Assembly: GCA_005882445.1 (NCBI GenBank)
Contig: VBAN01000346.1
Coordinates: forward strand, 1-6,848
Origin: Candidatus Segetimicrobium genomatis
GTDB lineage: Bacteria; Sysuimicrobiota; Sysuimicrobiia; Sysuimicrobiales; Segetimicrobiaceae
Direction: 5' to 3'
DNA length: 6,848 bases
A program made the translations under genes and the position numbers. Positions 1 through 6,062 of the stretch are shown here, piece after piece. How positions within the stretch are numbered: position 1 is the stretch's first letter; each line of letters starts with the position of its first letter. The notes under the pieces are model-generated. The model saw nothing but the letters and a program-made list of their open reading frames with translations, was not told where the DNA came from and ran no database searches.

Positions 1-684
1 GAAGCCGGGATTACTGCCCTTAACGTAGACGATGCCTTCGGGCCCCCCCGAAATCGTCGTGTTCAGCACGACGGAGAGATCATAGGTCCCGCTCCCGTCC
101 GGCGTGAGCGTGCCGGTGTACCAGGTGCTGGTGCCGAAGCTCGCGATCTTGAATTCTCCGGCGCCTGCGAAACCGCCGGGGACGAAGGCCGCGGTTCCCA
201 CCGACCCAATCACTGGAGGCGTGAGGGCGGAGAGCATGATCGTCTTGTCCGGAGACGCGCTGCCGGACTTGATCTCACCGAGGGTATTCACGGGCCAGCC
301 GGTGAAGAACAGCACATTACTTGGCCCGAAGGTCAGCCCGCCGTCGATGTAGGGTGCGGTCGAGAACTGCGAGGCGGTCCCGGAAAATCCGGTGATGTGA
401 TTCCCGGCGCCCCGCGTCACGCCGATCATGTCGATGACGCTATTACCACCGTTTGCCGAGCCACCGATCAACAGCGTATTGTTATCCAGGAATGTGATTC
501 CGCCGAGGTTGGCCGGGATGCCGGAGGGCGAGCCGAAATCGTTGCAGGAATACGACCCCGCGAAGGTCGGGCCGAACGTGACCCCGCACGCAGCCGCAAG
601 CGCCGGCCGCGCGGTCCCGGCAAAAACAGCCACGGACATCACGCAGCACAGAAACAGCGTTCGCGTGCCGAAGCGCATACTCAT
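1..684 (-). CDS. Secreted beta-propeller-like / PEP-CTERM-type protein, C-terminus outside window
   Basis: The minus strand is open from an ATG at 684 to the left edge without a stop (228 codons, partial). The start is supported by a purine-rich ribosome site, GGAAGGAG (691-698), 6 nt upstream. Residues 1-32 form a Sec signal peptide: basic MSMRFGTR, a hydrophobic core, then ARPALAAA before Cys33. Two cysteines (33 and 47) near the mature N-terminus could form a disulfide. The mature part is rich in Gly, Ser and Thr and has a rough 50-residue periodicity: GGITF at 61-65, GGLTF at 115-119, a GTAAF unit near 163, and EGIVYV near 216. This suggests beta-propeller or beta-sandwich blades. From memory, the stretches NTLLIGG and IDGGL resemble secreted proteins often annotated 'PEP-CTERM sorting domain-containing'; the sorting tag itself would lie beyond the window. 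No catalytic residues are recognisable and the function is unknown. The gene is divergent from the transport operon and probably unrelated to it. I am confident it is real, less so of the family. Confidence 0.82.
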   Translation of the reverse strand, partial: MSMRFGTRTLFLCCVMSVAVFAGTARPALAAACGVTFGPTFAGSYSCNDFGSPSGIPANLGGITFLDNNTLLIGGSANGGNSVIDMIGVTRGAGNHITGFSGTASQFSTAPYIDGGLTFGPSNVLFFTGWPVNTLGEIKSGSASPDKTIMLSALTPPVIGSVGTAAFVPGGFAGAGEFKIASFGTSTWYTGTLTPDGSGTYDLSVVLNTTISGGPEGIVYVKGSNPGF

Positions 685-690
685 CGAGAG

Positions 691-698
691 CTCCTTCC
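691..698 (-). promoter_or_regulatory. Shine-Dalgarno of the secreted-protein gene
   Basis: Read on the minus strand this is GGAAGGAG, 6 nt before the ATG at 684. It fixes that start over the in-frame ATG two codons later. Confidence 0.7.
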
Positions 699-720
699 TC
701 CAAACAGACAATGCCGGACG

Positions 721-765
721 AATGAGGTTAATAGGGTTTAAATGCTGTGAACACGTATAGTCTAG
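721..765. promoter_or_regulatory. AT-rich pocket in divergent intergenic region, probable promoter zone
   Basis: Positions 721-760 contain 14 G/C out of 40, in clear contrast to the GC-rich surroundings. A plus-strand TATAGT (756-761) resembles a -10 box, and TATTAA can be read on the minus strand at 728-733. Neither has a convincing -35 box at 16-18 nt spacing, so no individual promoter can be assigned. The position between two divergent genes makes it the natural place for both promoters. Confidence 0.3.
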
Positions 766-834
766 GCTCCCGTTGTCGGCGGCGCCACCCCTCACATGAA
801 CGAACTTTCACGCTCAAAAGAAGGAGATGCGAAC

Positions 835-993
835 ATGCCGGTCCACCCGCCCCTCGGCACAGGAGTTCGCCGCCCGCGAGCTTGCTCGGCGCTTGTGCTA
901 TTGACGGCGTTCCTTCGTCGCAGACAGGGAATTTGGCAAATACGTGGTACATCCCACGGAGACGCCGGGTCGGATGAATCCAAGCTCACCTAA
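835..993 (+). CDS. Possible 52-codon leader or small protein upstream of the transporter operon
   Basis: An ATG at 835 is preceded by GAAGGAG (820-826) with 8 nt spacing, one of the best ribosome sites in the window, and opens a frame to the TAA at 991-993. The predicted peptide starts MPVHPPLG and has a short hydrophobic patch (SALVLLTAFL) followed by RRR; otherwise it is basic and unremarkable. It ends 25 nt before the chosen start of the binding protein, so it could be a leader peptide or a small membrane-associated protein. Alternatively it is chance, since long frames are common in GC-rich DNA. An upstream in-frame ATG at 796 lacks a ribosome site. I recognise no family. Confidence 0.25.
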   Translation: MPVHPPLGTGVRRPRACSALVLLTAFLRRRQGIWQIRGTSHGDAGSDESKLT

Positions 994-1018
994 TTGTTCT
1001 CGTGCGGGGGGGATCGGG

Positions 1019-2368
1019 ATGATGAAATGGCCAGGATGCCTCAGGCTCAATAAGAAGAAGCAGGTCGGGTCCGCGCGCCGTTTGCGCAATCGCAGCCGGC
1101 GGTCCATCAGGGGAGGCCTGTGCGGTGTCGTGGCCGCCGTGGCGCTGGCGTCGCTGGGATCGGCAACCCCGGCCGTCTCCGCGCCGACCGTCACCATCAC
1201 CTGGTGGAGCCATTTTGCCTCTGCGCCCAATAACCAGAAGGTCCTGCTCAACGCCGCGCGGCGGTACGAGCAGGCGCACCCGGGCGTGACGGTCAAGATC
1301 ACCTTCTACGAAAAGGAAGCCATGATTCTCGCCCTGCGCGCCGCATTCGCGGCCGGCCAGAGCACTCCCGACGTGTACTATTACGACAATGACATGTCCG
1401 AGTTCATTACGGCCGGATACGCGGCCGACCTGTCGAACGGCGTCAATTGGGCCTACGAGGAACCGTGGGCGAAGGAGTACTTCCACCGTCCGGGACCCGC
1501 AGGCAAGGTCGGCGTCTGGGTCCTGCCGATCGAGAAAGACACGGATGAGGTGTACTACAACAAGAAGATGTTCGGCGACCTGGGTATCGCCGTGCCCTCC
1601 GGCAGCTACCAGCTCGATGAGGCGGCGTTTACCGGCGCCGTGCAGAAGTGTGCGGCCTCCGGCAAGAGCGCCTTCGCCGTCGGTGTCGGGGATCGGCCGT
1701 ATCCGGGGACGTATCTCACCAACTATTTGCTCCTGCACAAGCTGGGCGAGGCGGACCTGCGGGACCTGTGGAGCGGCGACGGCCGGGTGACGTGGAATGA
1801 CCCCCGCGTTCAGGATGTGCTGACCTACGAGAGGAAGCTCGTCGACATGAAGGCGTTCCCGGCGAGCATGAGCAGCATGAAGCTCGCGGAAGCGCACATC
1901 TTCTTCCATACTCAACAGAAGGCGTGCATGATGCTGGTTGGAAGCTGGTACACCAGCCGGGCGTTCGAGCCTCCGGACAAGAGCGGACAGCCGAAGGAGT
2001 TCTACGGGATCCTCGGCATGATGAACTACCCGGCGCTCCCCGGCGGCGCGGGGAACAATCTCAAGTTCATGCAGGTGGACTCCGGTGTCGCGATCAACCC
2101 CAAGGCCGCGCATCTGCGCGAGGCCCAGGCGCTGTTCAACGAGATCGCCACGCCGCAGACCGGCGAAGACTACGTCAGCATTGCGGTGGCCCCGACGACT
2201 CTGAAGATCGATCCGTCCAAGATCACCGGCGCGTTCGCCAGCTATTGGAAGATGTACGATGCCGTCAACGCCGCCGACAAGCCTGCCGTGCTGGCATGGC
2301 AGGTGGTCATGAAGCCCGGCATGATGGACGCGTACAGCCAGGTGATCAACTCGGCCTTTCCCCGGTAG
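1019..2368 (+). CDS. ABC transporter solute-binding protein, family 1 (CUT1, sugar-type)
   Basis: This is the extracytoplasmic receptor of the import system encoded by the next two genes. From the ATG pair at 1019/1022 it has 449 residues, a normal size for family 1 (SBP_bac_1) proteins. Upstream in-frame ATGs at 944 and 974 would add non-conserved sequence. No start has a strong ribosome site, and a TTG at 1082 would give a conventional 35-residue signal. The export signal has a basic n-region, SRRSIR at 26-31 (Tat-like), a hydrophobic core around 34-49, and candidate cleavage sites between 49 and 55 (GSA, TPA, VSA). The mature domain opens with the typical first strand VTITWWSHF (58-66). 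The family hallmark YYNKKMFGDLGI is at 179-190, and VGVGDRPYPG follows near 221. It ends at VINSAFPR, whereas many relatives carry about 20 further residues there, so the C-terminus may be slightly short. Ligand specificity cannot be read from the sequence; the neighbours suggest a hydrolysable organic acid or sugar derivative. Confidence 0.93.
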   Translation: MMKWPGCLRLNKKKQVGSARRLRNRSRRSIRGGLCGVVAAVALASLGSATPAVSAPTVTITWWSHFASAPNNQKVLLNAARRYEQAHPGVTVKITFYEKEAMILALRAAFAAGQSTPDVYYYDNDMSEFITAGYAADLSNGVNWAYEEPWAKEYFHRPGPAGKVGVWVLPIEKDTDEVYYNKKMFGDLGIAVPSGSYQLDEAAFTGAVQKCAASGKSAFAVGVGDRPYPGTYLTNYLLLHKLGEADLRDLWSGDGRVTWNDPRVQDVLTYERKLVDMKAFPASMSSMKLAEAHIFFHTQQKACMMLVGSWYTSRAFEPPDKSGQPKEFYGILGMMNYPALPGGAGNNLKFMQVDSGVAINPKAAHLREAQALFNEIATPQTGEDYVSIAVAPTTLKIDPSKITGAFASYWKMYDAVNAADKPAVLAWQVVMKPGMMDAYSQVINSAFPR

Positions 2369-2409
2369 GCCGCCGCCCGGCGAACCCTGGCGGGGGATCA
2401 TCCGAGCCA

Positions 2410-3381
2410 TTGCTGAGGACACTCCACGACGTCCGGACCGACAAGCGGCGGGGGGGCGCTACGGCGCGGGGAACCTCGGCGCGCCGCCGTCCCCCCGTTC
2501 CGTGGGGACTGGCCGTCATCTTTTTGGGGCCGACGCTGTTTCTGTATCTGGTCTTTACCGTCTATCCGCTGCTCCGCACATTTTACAACAGCCTCTTCGT
2601 CCTCCCCACGGTCGACGTTGAACAGTTCGTGGGGCTGGAGAACTTTCGGCTGATCTTCACCTCCGACAGCGTCATCTGGCCGGCGGTCCGGCACACGCTG
2701 TCGTGGTCGGTCTGTTCGGCCTTCCTCGAGATTCCCATCGCGTTCCTGCTCGCCCTGGCGCTGTACGCGCGGGTACCCGGCGAGCGGGTGTTCCGTCTCG
2801 CCTGGTTTGCCCCGATGCTGTTGAGTTACGTGGTCGTCGGGCCCATTTGGCAGTGGATCTACAATTATGACTGGGGTCCCATCGATGCCGCGCTGCGATT
2901 CGCCGGGCTCGGCGGGGTGGCGCGGGCGTGGCTGGGGAATCTGTCAACCGCGCTGCCCGCGCTGATCGTGGTGACCACGTGGATGTTTGTCGGATTCAAC
3001 ATGGTGGTCTTTCTCGCCGCGCTGCACTCGCTGCCCGGGGACGTGATCGAGGCGGCCTACATCGACGGCGCGGGATGGTGGCGCACCGTCGGATCGATCA
3101 TGGTGCCGCTGGTCTGGCCGACGGCCGCCGCCCTCACGGTCCTGTGCGTCATCGGCAAGATGAAACAGTTCGCGCTCGTCTACGTGATGACCCAGGGCGG
3201 GCCGCTCTGGTCCACCGAAACCGTTGCCACGTACATCATCAAGCGCGCCTTTCAATGGAAGACGGTTGATCTGGGCTACCCCTCCGCGCTGGCGACACTC
3301 TGGTTTTTGGCGACCCTCGCCGCCACATTGCTGCTTGGGCTGCTGTTTCAGCGGCGTGCGCAGCCCGAGTCCCTGACATGA
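2410..3381 (+). CDS. ABC transporter permease, MalF type (CUT1)
   Basis: One of two inner-membrane subunits forming the translocation channel. The reading frame extends far upstream into the binding-protein gene, but that part is antisense-like Arg-rich noise. The first sensible start is TTG 2410, 41 nt after the preceding stop, giving 323 residues; the only purine tract is GGGGG at 2392-2396, so the start is moderately sure. A basic cytoplasmic tail (residues 1-30) precedes the first helix (about 32-55, with the VYPLLRTFYNS motif at its end). Four to five further hydrophobic helices follow. The EAA loop that contacts the ATPase is intact: EAAYIDGAG beginning at residue 214, then I-M-V-P-L. 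The later segment TQGGPLWSTET is typical of MalF-type subunits. The stop overlaps the next start. No ATPase gene lies in the window, so that subunit must be downstream or shared with other systems, as is common for CUT1 importers. Confidence 0.92.
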   Translation: MLRTLHDVRTDKRRGGATARGTSARRRPPVPWGLAVIFLGPTLFLYLVFTVYPLLRTFYNSLFVLPTVDVEQFVGLENFRLIFTSDSVIWPAVRHTLSWSVCSAFLEIPIAFLLALALYARVPGERVFRLAWFAPMLLSYVVVGPIWQWIYNYDWGPIDAALRFAGLGGVARAWLGNLSTALPALIVVTTWMFVGFNMVVFLAALHSLPGDVIEAAYIDGAGWWRTVGSIMVPLVWPTAAALTVLCVIGKMKQFALVYVMTQGGPLWSTETVATYIIKRAFQWKTVDLGYPSALATLWFLATLAATLLLGLLFQRRAQPESLT

Positions 3382-4157
3382 TCCCGGTCTCCCGACTTGC
3401 CAGGTATGCCATCGCCGGATGTCTTGCCGTCTTTACACTGCTGTGGACCGCGCCCGTGCTCTGGATGGGGGTGCTGTCCCTGCGGGCGAGCGACGAATTC
3501 TACAAGAGCCCGTACGGCCTGCCGGTTCCCGCTCACTGGGACAAGTTCCTGATCGCGTGGGTGGAGTTTGGATACCAGACGTACTTCCGAAATTCACTCA
3601 TCGTCTCCATCACCGCCGTCCTGCTGTTGATCGCCGTGGGCTCCATGGCCGCGTATTTCTTTGCGCGCTACAAGTTTCCGTTCAAAGAGCCGCTGTACAT
3701 GATGATTTTCGCGGCCATCCTGTTGCCGCCGCAGGTGCCGATCCTGGCCCTGTTTCAGATGCTGGTGCGCTACCATCTGTACAACACGCTGACGGGGTTG
3801 ATTCTCGTGTATGCCGCCTCGGGGCTGCCGGTCACGCTGTTCCTGCTGCGGGCGTTCTTTGCGCAGATCCCTCTGGAGATCGAGGAGGCGGCCCGGATCG
3901 AGGGAGCCACGGACTGGCGGATGTACTGGCAGGTCATGTTTCGGAACGAGTTCCTGTATGCCGTGGTGCTGATCAATCAGCAGGCGTCCCGGACGCTGCC
4001 CCTCGGCATCATGTTCTTCATGGGCGACCGCGAGCAGGACGTGGGCATGATCGCGACCGGGCTCGTGATCACCATTCTGCCTGTGTTCGTCCTCTATGCG
4101 ATTTTCTCGGAGCGCATCACGCAGAGTCTGGTCGCGGGGGCGTTGGGGTCGTCGTGA
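3378..4157 (+). CDS. ABC transporter permease, MalG type, with internal in-frame loss of one membrane helix
   Basis: Partner of the MalF-type subunit. The ATG overlaps the previous stop (ATGA, 3378-3381), indicating translational coupling. The protein has 259 residues; the family usually has about 270-285. Helices are visible at about 10-32, 72-94, 105-128, 138-160 and 223-244. The EAA loop starts normally (IEEAARIEGATDW, 168-180; G176) but after WQVM (184-187) the sequence goes through F188-R189 directly to NEFLYAVVL (190-198). In the family, the LP that closes the EAA motif and most of the fifth helix lie between these two blocks, ending in a W/N-E-F segment. About 18-20 residues are therefore missing at 3936-3947 with the frame preserved. 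The rest, including RTLPLGI (205-211) and the C-terminal LVAGALGS, fits the family. As written it would have five rather than six helices and probably not assemble correctly. It is either a genuine deletion or an assembly error. Confidence 0.88.
   Translation: MIPVSRLARYAIAGCLAVFTLLWTAPVLWMGVLSLRASDEFYKSPYGLPVPAHWDKFLIAWVEFGYQTYFRNSLIVSITAVLLLIAVGSMAAYFFARYKFPFKEPLYMMIFAAILLPPQVPILALFQMLVRYHLYNTLTGLILVYAASGLPVTLFLLRAFFAQIPLEIEEAARIEGATDWRMYWQVMFRNEFLYAVVLINQQASRTLPLGIMFFMGDREQDVGMIATGLVITILPVFVLYAIFSERITQSLVAGALGSS
3943..3954. repeat. Short inverted repeat at the permease deletion junction
   Basis: GGAAC-GA-GTTCC is a perfect 5-bp stem with a 2-nt centre, immediately at the point where the MalG-type permease loses its fifth helix. 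It partly follows from coding N-E-F, a conserved family motif, so it may be incidental. Confidence 0.5.
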
Positions 4158-4227
4158 TCGCCGGGGGGCCTGCGCGCGGTCCGGTGGGCGGCGGTCAACG
4201 CGTCTTCGCCTGTGAGGCGGGATTCTC

Positions 4228-5019
4228 ATGCTGATCGTCGACGGCCACTGCCACGTGTCCACATGCTGGTACGAACCCGTGGAGAGCCTGCTGTTTCACA
4301 TGGACCGGAACGGCGTCGCACGGGCGGTCCTCATCCAGATGAACGGCCAGGCCGACAACGCGTACCAATTCGAGGTGACGCGCCGATTTCCCGGGCGCTT
4401 CGCCTCCGTCGCGTGGATTCGAACCGACCAACCCGGCGCGTGCGACGAGCTGCGGAGACTCGCCGATCAGGGAATCGCCGGCGTGCGATTCTCGGCGACG
4501 ACTAAATCGCCCGGCGGGGACGGATTGGCGATCTGGCGGACGGCCGCGGCGTTGCGGCTGGCCGTCAGCTGCGGGGGGTCGAGCGCAGACTTTGCGCGCG
4601 AGGAGTTCACCGAGGTGGTCCGTGCGTTTCCGGAGCTGCCCATCGTCCTCGAGCACCTCGGCGGTCACAACGCCCCCGGTCCGGATTCGGTGGAACATCG
4701 CCAGAAGGTATTGGACCTGGCCCGATTCCCGAACGTGTACATCAAGGTGCACGGCCTCGGAGAGTTCTGCCGGCGACGGTTGCCCGTGGTGGAACCGTTG
4801 ATATTCGACACACCCATTCCCCCACTCTTCGAGATGGCCTACGAGCGGTTTGGGCCGCGCCGCATGATGTGGGGCAGCGACTATCCGCCGGTCAGCGCGC
4901 GAGAAGGCTACCGCAATGCCCTGCGGCTCACCCTTGACAGGTTCGCGTCGGCGAGCGAAGAAGATCGGGAGCTGATCTTTGGGAAGGTGGCCCTGTCGGT
5001 CTTCGGGCCGCGCGCGTGA
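4228..5019 (+). CDS. Amidohydrolase-2 family metal-dependent hydrolase (TIM barrel; LigI-like lactonase superfamily)
   Basis: A 263-residue cytoplasmic hydrolase with no signal peptide. It starts at ATG 4228, 70 nt after the permease stop, with GAGG (4214-4217) 10 nt upstream. The N-terminal strand IVDGHCHV supplies the H-x-H metal ligands (His7, His9). VLEHLGGH (140-147) gives the conserved His143 at the end of a later strand, YIKVHGL (171-177) is the following strand, and WGSDYPP (215-221) contains the conserved Asp218 that activates water in this superfamily. These are in the order expected for PF04909, whose members include the 2-pyrone-4,6-dicarboxylate lactonase LigI, sugar lactonases and decarboxylases. 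The length is near the lower end for the family but all key motifs are present. The adjacent LigC-like dehydrogenase favours a lactonase acting on that enzyme's product; this is inference. The exact substrate cannot be told. Confidence 0.85.
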   Translation: MLIVDGHCHVSTCWYEPVESLLFHMDRNGVARAVLIQMNGQADNAYQFEVTRRFPGRFASVAWIRTDQPGACDELRRLADQGIAGVRFSATTKSPGGDGLAIWRTAAALRLAVSCGGSSADFAREEFTEVVRAFPELPIVLEHLGGHNAPGPDSVEHRQKVLDLARFPNVYIKVHGLGEFCRRRLPVVEPLIFDTPIPPLFEMAYERFGPRRMMWGSDYPPVSAREGYRNALRLTLDRFASASEEDRELIFGKVALSVFGPRA

Positions 5020-5074
5020 CGGGCCGGCGCGGCAGCGTTGAACTTGTGGGGCTTCCGATGGCAGAGGCGGCGGC

Positions 5075-6043
5075 ATGAATCTGTGCTTTGTGGGATACGG
5101 CGCGATCGCCGGGGTGCATGCGGACATCTGCCGGCGTCTCGGCCATACGCTGCACACCGTGGTCGGCCGCGTGCCGGCGTCGACCGAGGCGTTTGCCCGT
5201 GAATACGGTTTTGCGCGCCATACCCTCAGCCTGGAGGAAGCGCTCGGGCAACACGACCTTGACGCGGTGATCATCTGCTCTCCGAGCGAGCTCCACGAAG
5301 CGCAGGCCCGGCAGACGATCGAGGCCGGCAAGCCCGTGCTGGTAGAACTGCCGCTCGCGATGAGCCATGCCGCGGGGGCGGCATTGGCCGAGTTGGGCCG
5401 GCGGCTCGGCGTTCCGGTCATGGTCGCCCATACGCAGCGCTACATGCCGGCCGTCCGAATGGTTCGCGACGAGGTCGCGGCAGGTCGCCTGCACCCGTAC
5501 CACATCCTGGCCCGGTTTCTATTTTTCCGCCGCCGCAACGTGGGTTGGACCGGCCGGGCACGCTCCTGGGCCGATAACCTGCTGTGGCACCACTCGTGCC
5601 ACATGGTCGATACGTGTCTGTGGATTCTCGGCATGCCGCCCGTCGACCGCCTGGACATCCGCGGACGTGTCGGCCCCCGCTACACCGCGACCGGCATCCC
5701 GATGGATCTCGACATCGCGATCGCCACGCCGGAGGGGACCCTGGTCAACATCGGCATGTCCTACCATTCGGAGGACACCGGTCTCGACTTCCTGTTCGTC
5801 GGCGAGGAGCGAACGCTCCACATCGCCGAGCATATGCTGCTGCATCGGGGAACGGTGCTGTACGACCCCGCCGCGGATCATCAATACGTCGCCAATGAAC
5901 TGCAGGATCGAGAATTCTTCGCCGCGGTGACCGAAGGACGGCAGCCGGCGGTGAGCGCGTTCGACGTGCTGCCCGCCCTGGCGATCCTCCAGCAGGTACA
6001 GGATCAGAACCCCGCGCCGGCAGAGCACCGAGCCCGCCGATAG
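5075..6043 (+). CDS. Gfo/Idh/MocA family NAD(P)-dependent dehydrogenase, LigC-like
   Basis: A 322-residue soluble dehydrogenase. ATG 5075 has AGAGG (5063-5067) 7 nt upstream and lies 55 nt after the hydrolase gene. The Rossmann dinucleotide motif is GYGAIAGVH (7-15) and the second half is the alpha/beta domain typical of GFO_IDH_MocA. The usual Glu-Lys-Pro motif is ELP here (91-93, in GKPVLVELPLA), so the family lysine is absent. From memory, LigC/PmdC (4-carboxy-2-hydroxymuconate-6-semialdehyde dehydrogenase) has EIP at this place. It also shares other blocks with this protein: FFRRRN (150-155), RSWADNLLWHHSCHMVD (163-179, compare RSWTDHLLWHH) and ELQDREF (275-281). LigC oxidises a cyclic hemiacetal to a pyrone lactone. 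A comparable oxidation of a lactol to a lactone, then opened by the neighbouring hydrolase, is a reasonable inference. No ring-cleavage dioxygenase is present, so I do not assign ligC. The last 12 residues are low-complexity and non-conserved. Confidence 0.87.
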   Translation: MNLCFVGYGAIAGVHADICRRLGHTLHTVVGRVPASTEAFAREYGFARHTLSLEEALGQHDLDAVIICSPSELHEAQARQTIEAGKPVLVELPLAMSHAAGAALAELGRRLGVPVMVAHTQRYMPAVRMVRDEVAAGRLHPYHILARFLFFRRRNVGWTGRARSWADNLLWHHSCHMVDTCLWILGMPPVDRLDIRGRVGPRYTATGIPMDLDIAIATPEGTLVNIGMSYHSEDTGLDFLFVGEERTLHIAEHMLLHRGTVLYDPAADHQYVANELQDREFFAAVTEGRQPAVSAFDVLPALAILQQVQDQNPAPAEHRARR

Positions 6044-6050
6044 GCCGAAC

Positions 6051-6056
6051 GGGAGG
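6051..6056 (+). promoter_or_regulatory. Shine-Dalgarno fixing the GTG start of the deacylase gene
   Basis: GGGAGG lies 6 nt before GTG 6063 and just after the TAG at 6041-6043. The first residues after this GTG (LDLIVRHGTVIDGSG) are the conserved N-terminus of the family, so the GTG start is well supported. Confidence 0.7.
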
Positions 6057-6062
6057 GCGGGC

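Larger units (their letters stand above)
685..1018. other. Divergent intergenic region of about 330 bp
   Basis: This stretch separates the minus-strand secreted-protein gene from the plus-strand binding-protein gene. It contains the AT-rich pocket near 721-765 and one small ORF (835-993) behind a good ribosome site. I found no tRNA, no clear riboswitch fold, no rho-independent terminator and no convincing operator palindrome. The overlapping reading frames here in both directions are low-complexity and Arg/Pro-rich, as expected of non-coding GC-rich DNA. Confidence 0.5.

Noticed and set aside
1924..2409. Extending the MalF-type permease start upstream to 1924
   Set aside because: The added 162 residues overlap the binding-protein gene in another frame, have no membrane segment and are Arg/Gly-rich noise; family proteins start near TTG 2410.
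986..2422. Long minus-strand open frame (478 codons) opposite the binding protein
   Set aside because: It is the antisense shadow of a GC-rich gene: His, Arg, Gly and Val rich with no recognisable domain, while the plus strand carries clear family motifs.
5058..5078. Six-residue ORF (MAEAAA) overlapping the dehydrogenase ATG by ATGA
   Set aside because: Too short to support; it lies in the ribosome-binding region of the real gene and is likely chance.
4195..5421. Minus-strand open frame (408 codons) across the hydrolase and the dehydrogenase
   Set aside because: It spans two well-supported plus-strand genes and has low-complexity Arg/Pro/Ala composition with no family similarity; it is a shadow frame.
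5075..6043. Calling the dehydrogenase inactive because the EKP lysine is missing
   Set aside because: LigC-type members naturally have a hydrophobic residue there and the rest of the protein is intact and conserved.
4228..6043. Naming the pair ligI and ligC of a protocatechuate 4,5-cleavage pathway
   Set aside because: No dioxygenase, hydratase or aldolase of that pathway is present, and a sugar-type ABC importer is an unusual partner; similarity was judged by motif only.
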